Positions 34,670 to 44,208 are shown, counted from the stretch's first letter. The stretch is DNA of 64,000 nt from Rhodobacter maris (GCF_900217815.1 NZ_OBMT01000001.1:620001-684000), one strand, 5' to 3'. The notes: generated from the letters alone by a model not told the origin. Made by a program: numbers and translations.

Positions 34670-35977
34670 TTAACGGTGGTCACGCTTCAGCTTGCGCTCG
34701 AGAAACATCGAGTAGCGCGACATGCTGAAGTTGAAGATGAAGAAGATCACGGCAACGAAGATATAGGGCTCCCAGTAGACGCCCTTCCAGTTCAGGTCGG
34801 CCCGCACCACTGTCGAGATGCCCTTGAGCGGATCCATCAGCCCGACGAAGGCGACGAGCGTGGTATCCTTGAACATGCCGATGAAGGTGGAGACGATGCC
34901 GGGGATGGAGATTTTCAGCGCCTGCGGCATGATGATCAGCCGCTGCGCCTGCCAGTAATCGAGGCCGAGCGCGTCGGCCGCCTCGTATTGCCCGCGCGGC
35001 AGCGCCGCGAGCCCGCCCCGGATCACTTCGGCGATATAGGCCGCGGCGAAGAAGGTGACGAGAATCACCACCCGCAGGATCAAGTCGAAGCTGGTCCCCG
35101 AGGGCAGGAAGTATTGCAAAAGCAGCGAGGCGGTGAACAGCAGCGTGATCAGCGGCACGCCGCGGATGAACTCGATGAAGCCCACCGAGAGCGATTTGAT
35201 GATCAGCATGTCTGATTGCCGGCCAAGCGCGAGCAACACCCCCATCGGCAGCGAGACGACGATCGCCGTCACCCCGATCACCAGCGCCAGGAGGAAGCCG
35301 CCGAACTGATCGCTGTCCACCTCGGGGAGCGCGAGCGGCAGAACCGATTGCATGCTCGCCTCAAGCGCGCCGACGCCATAGATCCAGAAGACCGCGGCGG
35401 CAACAAGGCCGATGCCCGCGGCCACCACGACGCCAAGCCGCACCGAGAGCGCAAGGAACACCGCCGCCCAGAGCCCGAAGCCGAGCGCCGTGAAAACCGG
35501 CCCCCAGATCGGCCCGCCCCATAGGAGCCAGAAGGCGACAAGCGGGTAAAGGAGCGACAGCCAGAGCATCCGGCGCGGCAGCGTGGCAAAGAGCACCGGC
35601 GCGATTGCCACGAAGAGCGCGGCGAAGGTCACGTAGATGCGCCAATACTGATCCATCGGGTAGAAGCCGAACAGGAACTGGTGCCAGCGCGCGCGGATGA
35701 TCGCCCAGCAAGCGCCGGTCGCTTCGGGCCCCCAGGTCTCGGCGATGATACTGCGGCATTCGTTTTGCGAATTCGCATTCCAGACCGAGTGCAGCAGCCA
35801 CGGCGCCGCGGCCTGCACGAGCCAGATCGCAAAGCCGAGCCCGCAGAGCGTGAGAGTCGTGTTGAGCGGCCCCGAGAACAGGTTCTCGCGCAGCCATTTG
35901 ATGACGCCGGTCTGGCTCACCGGAGGCGGCGCAGGCGGCAGCATGTCGGTGCGGACGAAGGAGGAGGTCTCGGTCAT
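34670..35977 (-). CDS. bztC: amino-acid ABC transporter permease
   Basis: 435-residue inner-membrane permease of the His/Glu class (HisM/AapM-like). It has about eight hydrophobic segments. The EAA loop that contacts the ATPase is near [21 protein letters not shown]. It is longer than the ~220-residue HisM because of extra N-terminal helices, as known for BztB/BztC. One base separates its start from the bztB stop. Confidence 0.93.
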   Translation of the reverse strand: MTETSSFVRTDMLPPAPPPVSQTGVIKWLRENLFSGPLNTTLTLCGLGFAIWLVQAAAPWLLHSVWNANSQNECRSIIAETWGPEATGACWAIIRARWHQFLFGFYPMDQYWRIYVTFAALFVAIAPVLFATLPRRMLWLSLLYPLVAFWLLWGGPIWGPVFTALGFGLWAAVFLALSVRLGVVVAAGIGLVAAAVFWIYGVGALEASMQSVLPLALPEVDSDQFGGFLLALVIGVTAIVVSLPMGVLLALGRQSDMLIIKSLSVGFIEFIRGVPLITLLFTASLLLQYFLPSGTSFDLILRVVILVTFFAAAYIAEVIRGGLAALPRGQYEAADALGLDYWQAQRLIIMPQALKISIPGIVSTFIGMFKDTTLVAFVGLMDPLKGISTVVRADLNWKGVYWEPYIFVAVIFFIFNFSMSRYSMFLERKLKRDHR

Positions 35978-35978
35978 C

Positions 35979-37259
35979 TCAACGCTCCTTCAGCTTGATC
36001 GATTTGTTGTAGAGGTTCATCACCGAGGAGATCACCAAGCTGATCGTGAGATAGATCAGCATCATCAAGAGCATGCATTCGAGCTCGCGCCCGGTCTGGT
36101 TCAGCGTGATGCCACCCAGCGTGCCGCGCAGGTCCATGTAGCTCACCGCGATGGCAAGCGAGGAGTTCTTCGTCAGGTTCAGATATTGCGAAATGAGCGG
36201 CGGCACGATCACGCGGAGCGCCTGCGGCAGGATCACGAGGTTCATCGTGCGCCCGGGGCGCAGCCCCAGCGCATAGGCGGCCTCGGTTTGCCCCTTGGAA
36301 ATGGCCAAGATGCCCGCCCGCACGATCTCGGCGATGAAGGCCGAGGTGTAGATCGTGAGTGCGATCAAGAGCGCCGTGAAGGAATGCAGCATCTGGAAGC
36401 CGCCGGTGAAGTCAAACCGCGTGATCACCGGGTAATCGAGATGAAAGCCAAGCCCGAGTGAGACGGCAACGACCGGCCCCAGCAGGATCAGCGGCGTCTG
36501 CCACCATGTCGCAGGGCGGGTGCCGGTTGCCTCCTGCACCGCCTTGGCGCGGGCCATCAGGCGCCGCCAGCCCCAGAACGAGGCCGCCAGCACGGCAAAG
36601 AGCGCCAGCGCATTGAGGCTGACGGGGATGTTCCCGGGCAGGACCACCTCGCCCAGCGAATTGGAAAAGGCGGGGGCGGCAACATTCGTGCCGCGGTTTG
36701 TGACTGCGATCGTGTCGAAGAGCCACATCGAGGCCTTGGGGGTCTCGCCCGCCGCCTGCATCGCCTCGGTAAAGCGGAAATCGCGCGGGCTCGGCCGGGT
36801 TTCCGACAGGATCGTGCCCATGAGCAGGATCCATAACAGCAGCGGGATGTTGCGGAAAGTCTCGACAAAGACCGTCATGATCCGCGCCACGAGCCAGTTG
36901 TGCGAGAGCCGCAACACCCCCACGAAAACGCCGAGGATGGTCGCGCAGATACAGCCCAGAACCGAGACAAGGAGCGTGTTCAGGAGCCCCTCGATCAACG
37001 CGCGCATATGCGTATCGTCGTTCGTGTAGGGGATCAGCGTCTGGGCGATGTCATAGCCCGCGCGGGTCCAGAGGAAGGAGAAGTTGAAGTCCTTCCCTTT
37101 CGCCTCGAGGTTCACATAGGCGTTGTTGAGAAGCCAGAACAGACCCGCAAGGAACAGCACAAGCACGATCACCTGGATCGTGACGGAGCGGAACCGCGTG
37201 TCGTAAATGAGCATCGAGAGCCGAAAGCCATCTTTCGGCGGATCACTCGCGAGTGTCAT
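35979..37259 (-). CDS. bztB: amino-acid ABC transporter permease
   Basis: 426-residue partner permease of BztC. N-terminal helix near IQVIVLVLFLAGLFWLL; the EAA loop is TEAAYALGLRPGRTMNLVIL (about 345-364). A long central periplasmic/cytoplasmic insertion separates the first helices from the core. The ATG at 37259 has an AGGGGAAAA stretch upstream; the frame extends further without a good start. It is separated from bztA by 121 nt that hold a strong hairpin. Confidence 0.93.
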   Translation of the reverse strand: MTLASDPPKDGFRLSMLIYDTRFRSVTIQVIVLVLFLAGLFWLLNNAYVNLEAKGKDFNFSFLWTRAGYDIAQTLIPYTNDDTHMRALIEGLLNTLLVSVLGCICATILGVFVGVLRLSHNWLVARIMTVFVETFRNIPLLLWILLMGTILSETRPSPRDFRFTEAMQAAGETPKASMWLFDTIAVTNRGTNVAAPAFSNSLGEVVLPGNIPVSLNALALFAVLAASFWGWRRLMARAKAVQEATGTRPATWWQTPLILLGPVVAVSLGLGFHLDYPVITRFDFTGGFQMLHSFTALLIALTIYTSAFIAEIVRAGILAISKGQTEAAYALGLRPGRTMNLVILPQALRVIVPPLISQYLNLTKNSSLAIAVSYMDLRGTLGGITLNQTGRELECMLLMMLIYLTISLVISSVMNLYNKSIKLKER

Positions 37260-37332
37260 GCTTTTCCCCTGTCCGGGTCGCCTTGTGGCTTTGCGCCAAC
37301 TGTATGGGGGGAGGCCCCGGCGATCCCGCTTG

Positions 37333-37372
37333 TCGAAAAAGAGAATGCGGCCGGGTGGTGCACCCGGCCGCA
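37333..37372 (-). terminator. intercistronic terminator-like hairpin between bztA and bztB
   Basis: A perfect 12-bp stem (37346-37357 with 37361-37372, 3-base loop) begins 9 nt after the bztA stop. On the minus strand it is followed by the T-rich run TTCTCTTTTT. It probably stops part of the transcripts or protects the bztA 3' end, raising the amount of binding protein over the permeases. Confidence 0.7.
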
Positions 37373-37380
37373 CAGAGAGC

Positions 37381-38397
37381 TTAGCGGAACGGCGGGGCGT
37401 ACATCAGCCCGCCCTGGGTCCATTGCGCATTGAGGCCGCGCGCCAGACCGATCGAGGTGCCCGCGCCGATATTGGCTTCGAACACTTCGCCATAGTTGCC
37501 GACGGCAAGGATGGCGCGTTTCGCGAAATCGTTGTCGAGGCCGATCTTCGCGCCCATGTCGCCTTCGAGCCCGAGCAGACGGCGGATTTCCGGGTTCTGG
37601 GTCGAGGCGGCCACTTCTTCGAGATTCGCCTTGGTCACGCCGTATTCTTCGGCTTCGACGAGCGCATAGAAGCTCCAGCGCACGATGTCGCCCCAGTTGT
37701 TATCGCCGTGGCGCACGGCCGGCCCGAGCGGCTCTTTCGAGATGATTTCGGGCAGGATGACGATGTCATCGGCATTCGGCATGGTGGCGCGCGAAGCGGC
37801 GAGACCCGAGGCGTCGGTGGTGTAGCTGTCGCAGGCACCGGCGAGGAAGCGCTGTTGGCCCTCGGCGTCATCGGCGATGTTCACCGGCGTGTAGGTCATG
37901 TTGTTCGCCTTGAAGAAGTCGGCGAGGTTCATCTCGGTGGTGGTGCCGGTCTGCACGCAGATCGTCGCGCCTTCGAGTTCCTTGGCCGACGAAACACCAA
38001 GCTCCTTGTGCACCATGAAGCCTTGGCCGTCATAGTAGTTCACGGCAACGAAATCGAGCGCAAGTTCGGTATCGCGCGAGAAGGTCCAGGTGGAGTTGCG
38101 CGACAGCATGTCCACTTCGCCCGAGGCGAGCGCGGTGAAGCGGGTCTCGCCGGTCAGCGGGACATATTTCACTTTCATCGGGTCGCCAAGCACGGCGGCG
38201 GCAACGGCTTTGCACACCGCCACGTCGAAGCCTTGATAGTTGCCGTTCGCATCCGGAGCGGCGAAGCCGGTCAGCCCCGGGTTCACGCCGCAAATCAGTT
38301 CGCCACGGGCCTTGACCTCGTCCAGGGTCGACGCCCCGGCAACGCCGGCCACGAGGCCCGCCATCACCAGCGAACCGAAGAATACGGATTGTTTCAT
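37381..38397 (-). CDS. bztA: periplasmic amino-acid-binding protein
   Basis: 338 residues including a signal peptide (MKQSVFFGSLVMAGLVAGVAGA). It binds glutamate, glutamine, aspartate and asparagine for BztBCD. Family features: ELICGVNPGLTGFA at the mature N-terminus, GFDVAVCKAVAAAVLGD, the ligand Arg in LTGETRFTAL, and NSTWTFSRD. The frame is open upstream to 38481 but the signal peptide fixes the start. In the 218 nt upstream I see an 8-bp inverted repeat (38562-38569 with 38575-38582) and no clear promoter. Confidence 0.95.
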   Translation of the reverse strand: MKQSVFFGSLVMAGLVAGVAGASTLDEVKARGELICGVNPGLTGFAAPDANGNYQGFDVAVCKAVAAAVLGDPMKVKYVPLTGETRFTALASGEVDMLSRNSTWTFSRDTELALDFVAVNYYDGQGFMVHKELGVSSAKELEGATICVQTGTTTEMNLADFFKANNMTYTPVNIADDAEGQQRFLAGACDSYTTDASGLAASRATMPNADDIVILPEIISKEPLGPAVRHGDNNWGDIVRWSFYALVEAEEYGVTKANLEEVAASTQNPEIRRLLGLEGDMGAKIGLDNDFAKRAILAVGNYGEVFEANIGAGTSIGLARGLNAQWTQGGLMYAPPFR

Positions 38398-38615
38398 GTT
38401 TACCTCTTCCTGAGTTGCCGCCTTGGCGGCGGTGAGAGTGCCCTTCACGGGTCTGACGTGTCTTGGGGCATGCCCCAGCATGAGGAGTTTGAGCGAATGC
38501 GGACCAGATGGTCAAGCCGTCATGGCGGATTTCTCCAAGGCATTCGCCCGCTGATTGAGCAGCTGCCCGGATCGCGGGCAGCAAACAGGAGGGAGCCTGT
38601 CCGAAAACCCTCACA

Positions 38616-39329
38616 TTATGCGGTATGCCGCAGTATCCAGAATCGCTCAGCGTGAAGCAGCGCCTGTTTTTTCAGCTCTGCCAGCGCGGCAGCCTCCTCG
38701 TCGGTGCCCCATTGCGCGATCTGGAAGGCCTCGTCGACGCGCGAGACGTCCCAGGCCTGCGCCGCGGGCAGCGCACCATCAGACACGGCAAGACCAAGCA
38801 CAAGCGAGCCCGTGAGGCCGACAAGGTCATGAAGTGCCGCGAGTTCCCAGATATCGCAGGCCTCGACGCGGCGCGCGAGCGCCACCAGCGCGGCGGCCGG
38901 CTGCAGGATCGGCACAACGCCCGTTGTCACCCTGAGTCGCGCGCCGTACTGCGCCTCGGCCCAGTCGAGCCAGCAATTCCAGGCGGCGGCTTGTTGGGCG
39001 ATCAGCTCCTCGGGACGCTCGGCACGGTAGCACAGAAGATCGGTCTCACCATAGGCGGAGATGAGTTCGGCCACTTCGGCCTTTTGGCTGGCCACCTTGT
39101 CGAGCGCGGCATTGGCCGAACGGGTCACCGGCATCGTCATGGGATCGATCTTCTCGCCCTGCGCCTGACACTCGGCGGCCATCGCCTCGGCCATCGCGCG
39201 GGAGGGCACCACGAGCGCACGTTTCGCGGGCGTTTTCACTGCGCGACCATCAAGGAGCACCGTGAAGCCGCCCGAGACAGGCGCAACCGTCGCCTCATTC
39301 CAGAACCGTTTCGCCGTCCAGCCGCTCAT
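38616..39329 (-). CDS. ATP12 family F1-ATPase assembly chaperone
   Basis: 237 residues. Features of the ATP12 family: KRFWNEATV and the DGRAVKTPAKRALVVPS segment near the N-terminus, and a central WDWAEAQYG-like region (CWLDWAEAQYGARL). In mitochondria ATP12 chaperones the alpha subunit of F1; alphaproteobacteria keep the gene. It overlaps the HAD phosphatase by four bases and is probably co-transcribed with it. Confidence 0.9.
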   Translation of the reverse strand: MSGWTAKRFWNEATVAPVSGGFTVLLDGRAVKTPAKRALVVPSRAMAEAMAAECQAQGEKIDPMTMPVTRSANAALDKVASQKAEVAELISAYGETDLLCYRAERPEELIAQQAAAWNCWLDWAEAQYGARLRVTTGVVPILQPAAALVALARRVEACDIWELAALHDLVGLTGSLVLGLAVSDGALPAAQAWDVSRVDEAFQIAQWGTDEEAAALAELKKQALLHAERFWILRHTA

Positions 39330-39982
39330 GCCAGAATCTCCAGAACCGCCATTTCCAGCTCTTCAAAACTGTCCACGATCCGCGGCGCGCCTGCCGCGCG
39401 CAGATCCGCCACCGGATGATAGCCCCAACTCACCCCGAGCACCGCCACGCCCGCGGCGCGGCCCATCTCGATATCATAGGTGGTATCCCCAATCATCACC
39501 GCGTCACGGGGCTCGACGCCCGCTTCAGAGAGTGCGCTAAGCACCATGCCCGGATGCGGTTTGGAGGGGTTGTCATCGGCCACCTGCCGGGTGACGAACA
39601 GCCCCTCGAGCCCGTGATGAGCAATCAGCGCCTCAACCCCCCGGCGGGATTTGCCGGTCGCCATGCCGAGGAGCATCTCCTCACGCGCGGCCAGCCGCAG
39701 GCAGCACTCCCTCGCACCTGGATAAAGCGGCGCAGGAGAGGCGGCGCGGCCGGTGAAATAGCTCTGCTTGTAAGCCTCAACCAGAGCGGCCTGTGTGCGG
39801 GCATCGTGCTCGGGCGCAAGTTGCGCGATCGCGACGGGCAGCGAGAGCCCGACAATGGCGAGCACCTTCTCCTTCGCGGGGACCGGCAGCGCCTCGCCGG
39901 CAAAGGCCTGCGTCATCGCCGCAAGAATATGGGCCTGGCTGTCGCTGAGCGTGCCATCGACATCGAAAAGCGCAAGTTTCAT
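39326..39982 (-). CDS. HAD-family phosphatase (phosphoglycolate-phosphatase-like)
   Basis: 218 residues. Motif I DVDGTLSDS (8-16 or so), motif II TGKSRRG, motif III Lys in NPSKPHPGM, motif IV GDTTYDIEMG. Cap domain of the C1 type. Substrate unknown; the gph-like architecture suggests a small phosphoester. Its start forms TGATG with the stop of the pseudouridine-synthase gene. Confidence 0.87.
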   Translation of the reverse strand: MKLALFDVDGTLSDSQAHILAAMTQAFAGEALPVPAKEKVLAIVGLSLPVAIAQLAPEHDARTQAALVEAYKQSYFTGRAASPAPLYPGARECCLRLAAREEMLLGMATGKSRRGVEALIAHHGLEGLFVTRQVADDNPSKPHPGMVLSALSEAGVEPRDAVMIGDTTYDIEMGRAAGVAVLGVSWGYHPVADLRAAGAPRIVDSFEELEMAVLEILA

Positions 39983-41046
39983 CACGCGTCCTCGAACGGG
40001 TCGAGCGGCGCCTCGGCCTCGATCCAGCCGAGCGTCTTCCAGGTTCGCGCCATATGATCGGGGAGCGGCGCAGTGATCGTGATGCGCTTTTTCGTGATCG
40101 GATGATCAAAGGCGATGGTGCGGGCGTGCAGGTGCAGCTTGCGCGAGATCTCGCCGCCGAGTTGCGCGCCCCAGCCGTCACCAAGGTTCTCCTGCCCCGA
40201 GCCGCCATATTTGCCGTCACCCACGATTGGGTGGCCGAGTTCGGCCATATGCGCGCGGAGCTGATGCGTGCGCCCGGTGATCGGCACGAGGCCGACCCAG
40301 CTTGCGCGCGACCCAAGCGCATCGATCACGGCAAAATCGGTGGTGGCGCGTTTTGCCTCGGGGTAATCGCCGACTTTTGCGGGCGGAATACAGACCATCT
40401 TCTCGCCCTCACCGCCGCGGCCGTGGCCCGGCGCCTTCATCAGACCGTAGCGGATCGTGCCCTTCTTGGGAGAGGGCACCCCCGCCACCGCCGCCCAGTA
40501 GATCTTGCGCGTGGTCTTGAGGCGGAACGCCTCGGAAAGGGCGCGCGCAATCCGGTCGGTGCGGGCGATGAGCAGCACGCCCGAAGTATCCTTGTCCAGC
40601 CGGTGCACCATCTTCGGCCGATCCTTGTAGCCGAATTTCAGCGCGTCGAGCAGGCCATCGACATGGCGGTCCCCCTGCCCCGAGCCACCCTGGCTCGGCA
40701 GCCCCGGCGGCTTGTTGAGCGCGATGATATGCTCGTCTTTCCAGAGCACCGCGGCTTGGATCATCTTCTCGTCGGCGGGCGAAATGCTGATCCGCTCGCG
40801 CCGTTCCTCCGCGCGGCGCACGGGCGCTTCGGCCCCGGCCTCGGGCAAGGGCGGCACCCGCACTTCCATCCCGGGGCCGATCCGGTCAGAAGCTTTTGCC
40901 CGCCCGCCATCGACCCGCACCTGCCCGGTGCGGCACATCTTTTCCACCGCGCCCTGGGTCAGGGTCGGAAAGCGCTTCTTCAGCCAGCGGTCAAGACGGC
41001 TTTCGCCCTCGTCTTCGCTCACCTTGATCAGTTGCACTGCACTCAT
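39982..41046 (-). CDS. RluC/RluD-type pseudouridine synthase
   Basis: 354 residues. An S4 RNA-binding domain (RLDRWLKKRFPTLTQG, about 17-75) precedes the catalytic domain, with the catalytic Asp in HRLDKDTSGVLLIART. The C-terminal part has GRTHQLRAHMAELGHPIVGD. It is probably the RluC type that modifies 23S rRNA; RluC versus RluD cannot be settled by eye. ATGA overlap with crcB. Confidence 0.88.
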   Translation of the reverse strand: MSAVQLIKVSEDEGESRLDRWLKKRFPTLTQGAVEKMCRTGQVRVDGGRAKASDRIGPGMEVRVPPLPEAGAEAPVRRAEERRERISISPADEKMIQAAVLWKDEHIIALNKPPGLPSQGGSGQGDRHVDGLLDALKFGYKDRPKMVHRLDKDTSGVLLIARTDRIARALSEAFRLKTTRKIYWAAVAGVPSPKKGTIRYGLMKAPGHGRGGEGEKMVCIPPAKVGDYPEAKRATTDFAVIDALGSRASWVGLVPITGRTHQLRAHMAELGHPIVGDGKYGGSGQENLGDGWGAQLGGEISRKLHLHARTIAFDHPITKKRITITAPLPDHMARTWKTLGWIEAEAPLDPFEDA

Positions 41047-41420
41047 ACAAAGAACCCTCGCGCAAAAGCCATCCCGGCGAACAGCGCCGCCAGCGCAATG
41101 ACCACTGAGCCGATCACATAGCCCGCCGCCGCCATGCCCTCGCCCGCCTCATAGAGCTTCGCCGCATCGAGCGAGAAAGCCGAGAAGGTGGTGAAGCCGC
41201 CCAGCACCCCGGTCATCAGGAAGGGGGCGAGCCGCGTGCCGCCCTTTTGCGCCAGCACCACCACCATCACCCCCATCAGGAAGGAGCCGAGGATATTCAC
41301 CATCATGGTGGCGTAGGGAAAACCGTGCCCGAGCAACCGGGGCATGGTGATGTTGACGAGGTAGCGGGCCGAAGCGCCAAGCGCGCCGCCGAGCGCGACG
41401 GTGAGGAGGGTCTGGATCAT
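41043..41420 (-). CDS. crcB: fluoride ion channel Fluc/CrcB
   Basis: 125 residues, four hydrophobic helices. The family motifs GGALGASARYLV near residue 11 and GVLGGFTTFSAFSLDA near 75 (with the Phe-box and central Na+ site residues) are present. A dimer of such chains exports fluoride. I chose the ATG at 41420 with GGAGGG upstream. No fluoride riboswitch was seen in the 31-nt gap before it. Confidence 0.94.
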   Translation of the reverse strand: MIQTLLTVALGGALGASARYLVNITMPRLLGHGFPYATMMVNILGSFLMGVMVVVLAQKGGTRLAPFLMTGVLGGFTTFSAFSLDAAKLYEAGEGMAAAGYVIGSVVIALAALFAGMAFARGFFV

Positions 41421-41451
41421 GCGGTTTCCTTTGCCCTCTTGGGCCGGATTG

Positions 41452-42759
41452 TCAACTGCCGCGCTTGACCCGCAGCTTGGCAAACCAGTCCACCCGCTTT
41501 TTCAGCTCGCGCTCGAAGCCGCGTTCGACCGGGTTGTAGAAGATCGGCCGCTTCATCCCGTCGGGGAAATAGTGCTGGCCCGAGAACCCGTCTTCGGCGT
41601 CGTGGTCATACTGATAGCCCGCGCCGAAACCCTGCTCCTCCATCAGCTTCGTCGGCGCATTGAGAATATGTGCGGGGGGCGGCGCGGAGCCCGTCTTGCG
41701 CGCGGCCTCGCGCGCCGCCTTGTAAGCCACGTAACCCGCATTCGATTTCGGCGCGAGGGCGAGATAGATCACCGCCTGGGCAAGCGCGAGCTCCCCCTCG
41801 GGCGAGCCCAGCCGCTCATAGGTTTCCCAGGCATGCAAGCACTGCGTTTGCGCCTGCGGATCGGCAAGGCCGATATCCTCCACCGCCATCCGGGTCAGGC
41901 GGCGGGCGAGAAACCGCGGATCCTCGCCGCCCTCAAGCATCCGGGCAAACCAGTAGAGCGCGGCATCCGGGTCCGATCCGCGCACGGATTTGTGCAAGGC
42001 CGAAATCAGGTTGTAATGCTCATCGCCGGATTTGTCGTATTTTGCCGCGCGCCGCATCAGCCGGCTGGAAAGCGCCTCCGTATCGAGCGGAGCCTCGATC
42101 TTCCAGGCCATCACCTGCTCGATCAGGTTGAGCGCGGCGCGCCCGTCACCATCGGCCATTTCCAAAAGCGCCTCGCGCGCGGGCGCCTTGAGGGGGAGCG
42201 CGCGGCCAAGCGCCTGTTCGGCGCGCTGCGCGAGCCGCTCAAGATCGGCAAGGCTGAGCCGCTCAAGAATGATCACTTGCGCACGCGAAAGCAGCGCCGC
42301 ATTGAGCTCAAAGCTCGGGTTCTCAGTGGTGGCACCCACAAGGAGGATCGTGCCATCCTCCATATGCGGCAGAAAACTGTCCTGCTGCGCCTTGTTGAAG
42401 CGGTGGATCTCGTCGACAAAAAGGAGCGTGCCCTTGCCCTGGGTCGCGCGGAGCTTCGCCGCCTCGAACACCTTGCGCAGTTCCGGCACGCCCGAAAAAA
42501 TCGCCGAGATCTGCACGAAGGCGCGGTCTGTCTCATGCGCAAGGAGCCGCGCGATCGTCGTTTTCCCGACTCCGGGCGGACCCCAGAAAATCACCGAGCC
42601 GAGCGAACCTGCGGCCAGCATCGCGCCCAAAGGCCCTTCGGCGCCCAGAACATGACGCTGCCCGATCACCTCGGAGAGGTGGCGCGGGCGGATGCGATCC
42701 GCGAGAGGCCGGGGCGCTTCGGCCCCGGCCGGGGCAGGCGTGTCAAAAAGGTCAGGCAT
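41452..42759 (-). CDS. rarA: replication-associated recombination protein RarA/MgsA
   Basis: 435-residue AAA+ ATPase of the clamp-loader group that acts at stalled forks. Walker A GPPGVGKT (60-67), Walker B FVDEIH (114-119), sensor GATTENPSFE, then the tetramerisation domain. C-terminal motif QYDHDAEDGFSGQHYFPD is typical. It starts at the ATG followed by MPDLFD. Confidence 0.95.
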   Translation of the reverse strand: MPDLFDTPAPAGAEAPRPLADRIRPRHLSEVIGQRHVLGAEGPLGAMLAAGSLGSVIFWGPPGVGKTTIARLLAHETDRAFVQISAIFSGVPELRKVFEAAKLRATQGKGTLLFVDEIHRFNKAQQDSFLPHMEDGTILLVGATTENPSFELNAALLSRAQVIILERLSLADLERLAQRAEQALGRALPLKAPAREALLEMADGDGRAALNLIEQVMAWKIEAPLDTEALSSRLMRRAAKYDKSGDEHYNLISALHKSVRGSDPDAALYWFARMLEGGEDPRFLARRLTRMAVEDIGLADPQAQTQCLHAWETYERLGSPEGELALAQAVIYLALAPKSNAGYVAYKAAREAARKTGSAPPPAHILNAPTKLMEEQGFGAGYQYDHDAEDGFSGQHYFPDGMKRPIFYNPVERGFERELKKRVDWFAKLRVKRGS

Positions 42760-42848
42760 GGCGGCCCCACCCTATCCGTCGCCGTTGCGGCGCGGAAGGG
42801 CGAAACGCGGGGCCGCCGGTACTCGTCACGGGCACCTGGCATGGGACG

Positions 42849-43439
42849 TCAGTGCATCTTGCCGCTCAGGTCGATCGAAACGCATTGATAGTCGCCGTCA
42901 TCGATGAACATGGTGCGCCCGATGGCCTCTGCATCAAGCCCGCAGCGGCCATACCAGCGCGGCCAGGTCGCCGCCGTCAGCGCCACGAGCCGGGTCGCCC
43001 CGAGCTCACGCGCCGCGCCCGTCATCGCCTCGACAAGGCCGAAATGCACCTTGCGCCGCAGGCTTTGCGGGATGTCATGCGACACGAAGACCCGCGAGCT
43101 TTCCCAGGTCTGGGGATCGCTCGGCGCCTTTTCGTAAAGCAGATCCTGCGGGATCGAGCCGCCCAGAATGCCATTCTGGGCGTCACGGATCATGTAACTG
43201 TAGATGCCGCAGCGCGCTGTGGTGGGCGTCAACCGCATCCCCGCAAGCACCCGGCCCAGATCGTGAATGGCGATCCAGCGGCTTTGCGGCGTGTCGTACT
43301 GGTCAAACTCCATGCCCATCTCTTCGGGCAAGTCCCAGTTCTTCTGGACGATGAAACTTTGCCGTCTGGCGCGAAACAGGTTCGCAAAAAGCTCGCCATG
43401 GTTGTGCATGTTGGCAAAGGAAAGCGTGGTGGTCTGCAT
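42849..43439 (-). CDS. gtaI: acyl-homoserine-lactone synthase
   Basis: 196 residues of the LuxI family. It makes an acyl-homoserine lactone from SAM and acyl-ACP; in R. capsulatus GtaI makes a long-chain (C16) signal that raises gene-transfer-agent production and capsule synthesis. Conserved residues are visible: RARRQSFIVQKNWDLPE, EFDQYD (the acidic motif), and RVLAGMRLTPTT. The frame is open upstream but MQTTTLSF is the family start. It lies 50 bp behind gtaR on the same strand. Confidence 0.9.
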   Translation of the reverse strand: MQTTTLSFANMHNHGELFANLFRARRQSFIVQKNWDLPEEMGMEFDQYDTPQSRWIAIHDLGRVLAGMRLTPTTARCGIYSYMIRDAQNGILGGSIPQDLLYEKAPSDPQTWESSRVFVSHDIPQSLRRKVHFGLVEAMTGAARELGATRLVALTAATWPRWYGRCGLDAEAIGRTMFIDDGDYQCVSIDLSGKMH

Positions 43440-43489
43440 CGGTTTCTCCGGGGTTGAAAATGGCCCGGGGGGAACCGCCGCAGGGGACC

Positions 43490-44101
43490 TTAAAGCAGCC
43501 GATACTCCTTCGCTCTCTGGATAGCTTCGGCAGTCGTGCGCGCCATCAGACGCTCGCGCGCCGACAGCAGACGTGCCTTGAACGCAGACTGCGTGATGCC
43601 AAGCTTCGCAGCAGCAGCAGCATGTCGATCCCCGGCAGCAATGCACCGCAGGGCCTCGATTTGAGCCTTTGTCAGGCCCTCCGGCGGCTGCGTTGTCTCA
43701 TGCAGCCGACGGACCAGTTGCGAGATCATTTCAATCTCGTCATCCCGGAACTCGCGTTCTCGCGAGGTAAAGGAGGCAATGGTGCGCGAGGAGATCGGCC
43801 CACAGGAGACCGTCACCCCGTAATTCAGCCCGAACCGGCGGGCTTCACCCAGAATGTTGAACGGATCCGGCAGGGTGAACGCGCTCCAGCGGCAGGCGCC
43901 CTCCTCGGAGAAGCCCCAGGCAATCGTCGGGTCACGCAGCGCATAGGCCTGCCGTGTGTAATGATCGCTCCAGGCCTCCGGATAGGTCTGGAACTGCATG
44001 ATCGGTGCCGCAAACCGGATGTGCAAACCCACGAAATACCCGTCTGGCACCAGACGGGTCAGCTCGCGAAGGGTCTTGTTGATCTCGGCGTGAATGGACA
44101 T
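43490..44101 (-). CDS. gtaR: LuxR-family quorum-sensing regulator
   Basis: 203 residues. An N-terminal autoinducer-binding domain (YPEAWSDHYTRQAYALRDP resembles the ligand-pocket motif) is followed by a C-terminal LuxR helix-turn-helix, from LTKAQIEALRC to about SAFKARLLSARERLM. In R. capsulatus GtaR represses gtaRI without signal. It is first in the gtaR-gtaI unit and has a dyad in its upstream region. Confidence 0.88.
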   Translation of the reverse strand: MSIHAEINKTLRELTRLVPDGYFVGLHIRFAAPIMQFQTYPEAWSDHYTRQAYALRDPTIAWGFSEEGACRWSAFTLPDPFNILGEARRFGLNYGVTVSCGPISSRTIASFTSREREFRDDEIEMISQLVRRLHETTQPPEGLTKAQIEALRCIAAGDRHAAAAAKLGITQSAFKARLLSARERLMARTTAEAIQRAKEYRLL

Positions 44102-44119
44102 GCCTTTTTAGACAGGTCC

Positions 44120-44190
44120 ATCGGAGAAAATTCAATATGCAATTGCGTAAAATCGTCTCGATATTGCGCGCCTGATGTCGCAATAGCACT
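44120..44190 (-). promoter_or_regulatory. gtaR upstream region with lux-box-like dyad
   Basis: A 20-bp hyphenated dyad (TTGCG...CGCAA) spans 44164-44183, about 63 bp before gtaR. A second, looser pair CAATAT/ATATTG flanks the stretch from 44133 to about 44166. The whole stretch is AT-richer than the surroundings. It is a plausible GtaR operator; not verified. Confidence 0.45.
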
Positions 44191-44208
44191 TCCCTTCCTG
44201 AGCGCATG

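Noticed and set aside
38562-38582. Terminator after the ATP12 gene
   Set aside because: An 8-bp inverted repeat is present, but no T run follows on the minus strand, so it was not called.
41421-41451. Fluoride riboswitch before crcB
   Set aside because: The gap to rarA is only 31 nt, too short for the known crcB motif.
41401-42888. Plus-strand open frame of 495 codons
   Set aside because: Antisense to crcB and rarA; no motif, no ribosome-binding site.
42849-44101. Gene-transfer-agent structural cluster near gtaRI
   Set aside because: Only the quorum-sensing pair is here; no capsid, terminase or tail genes are visible in the window.
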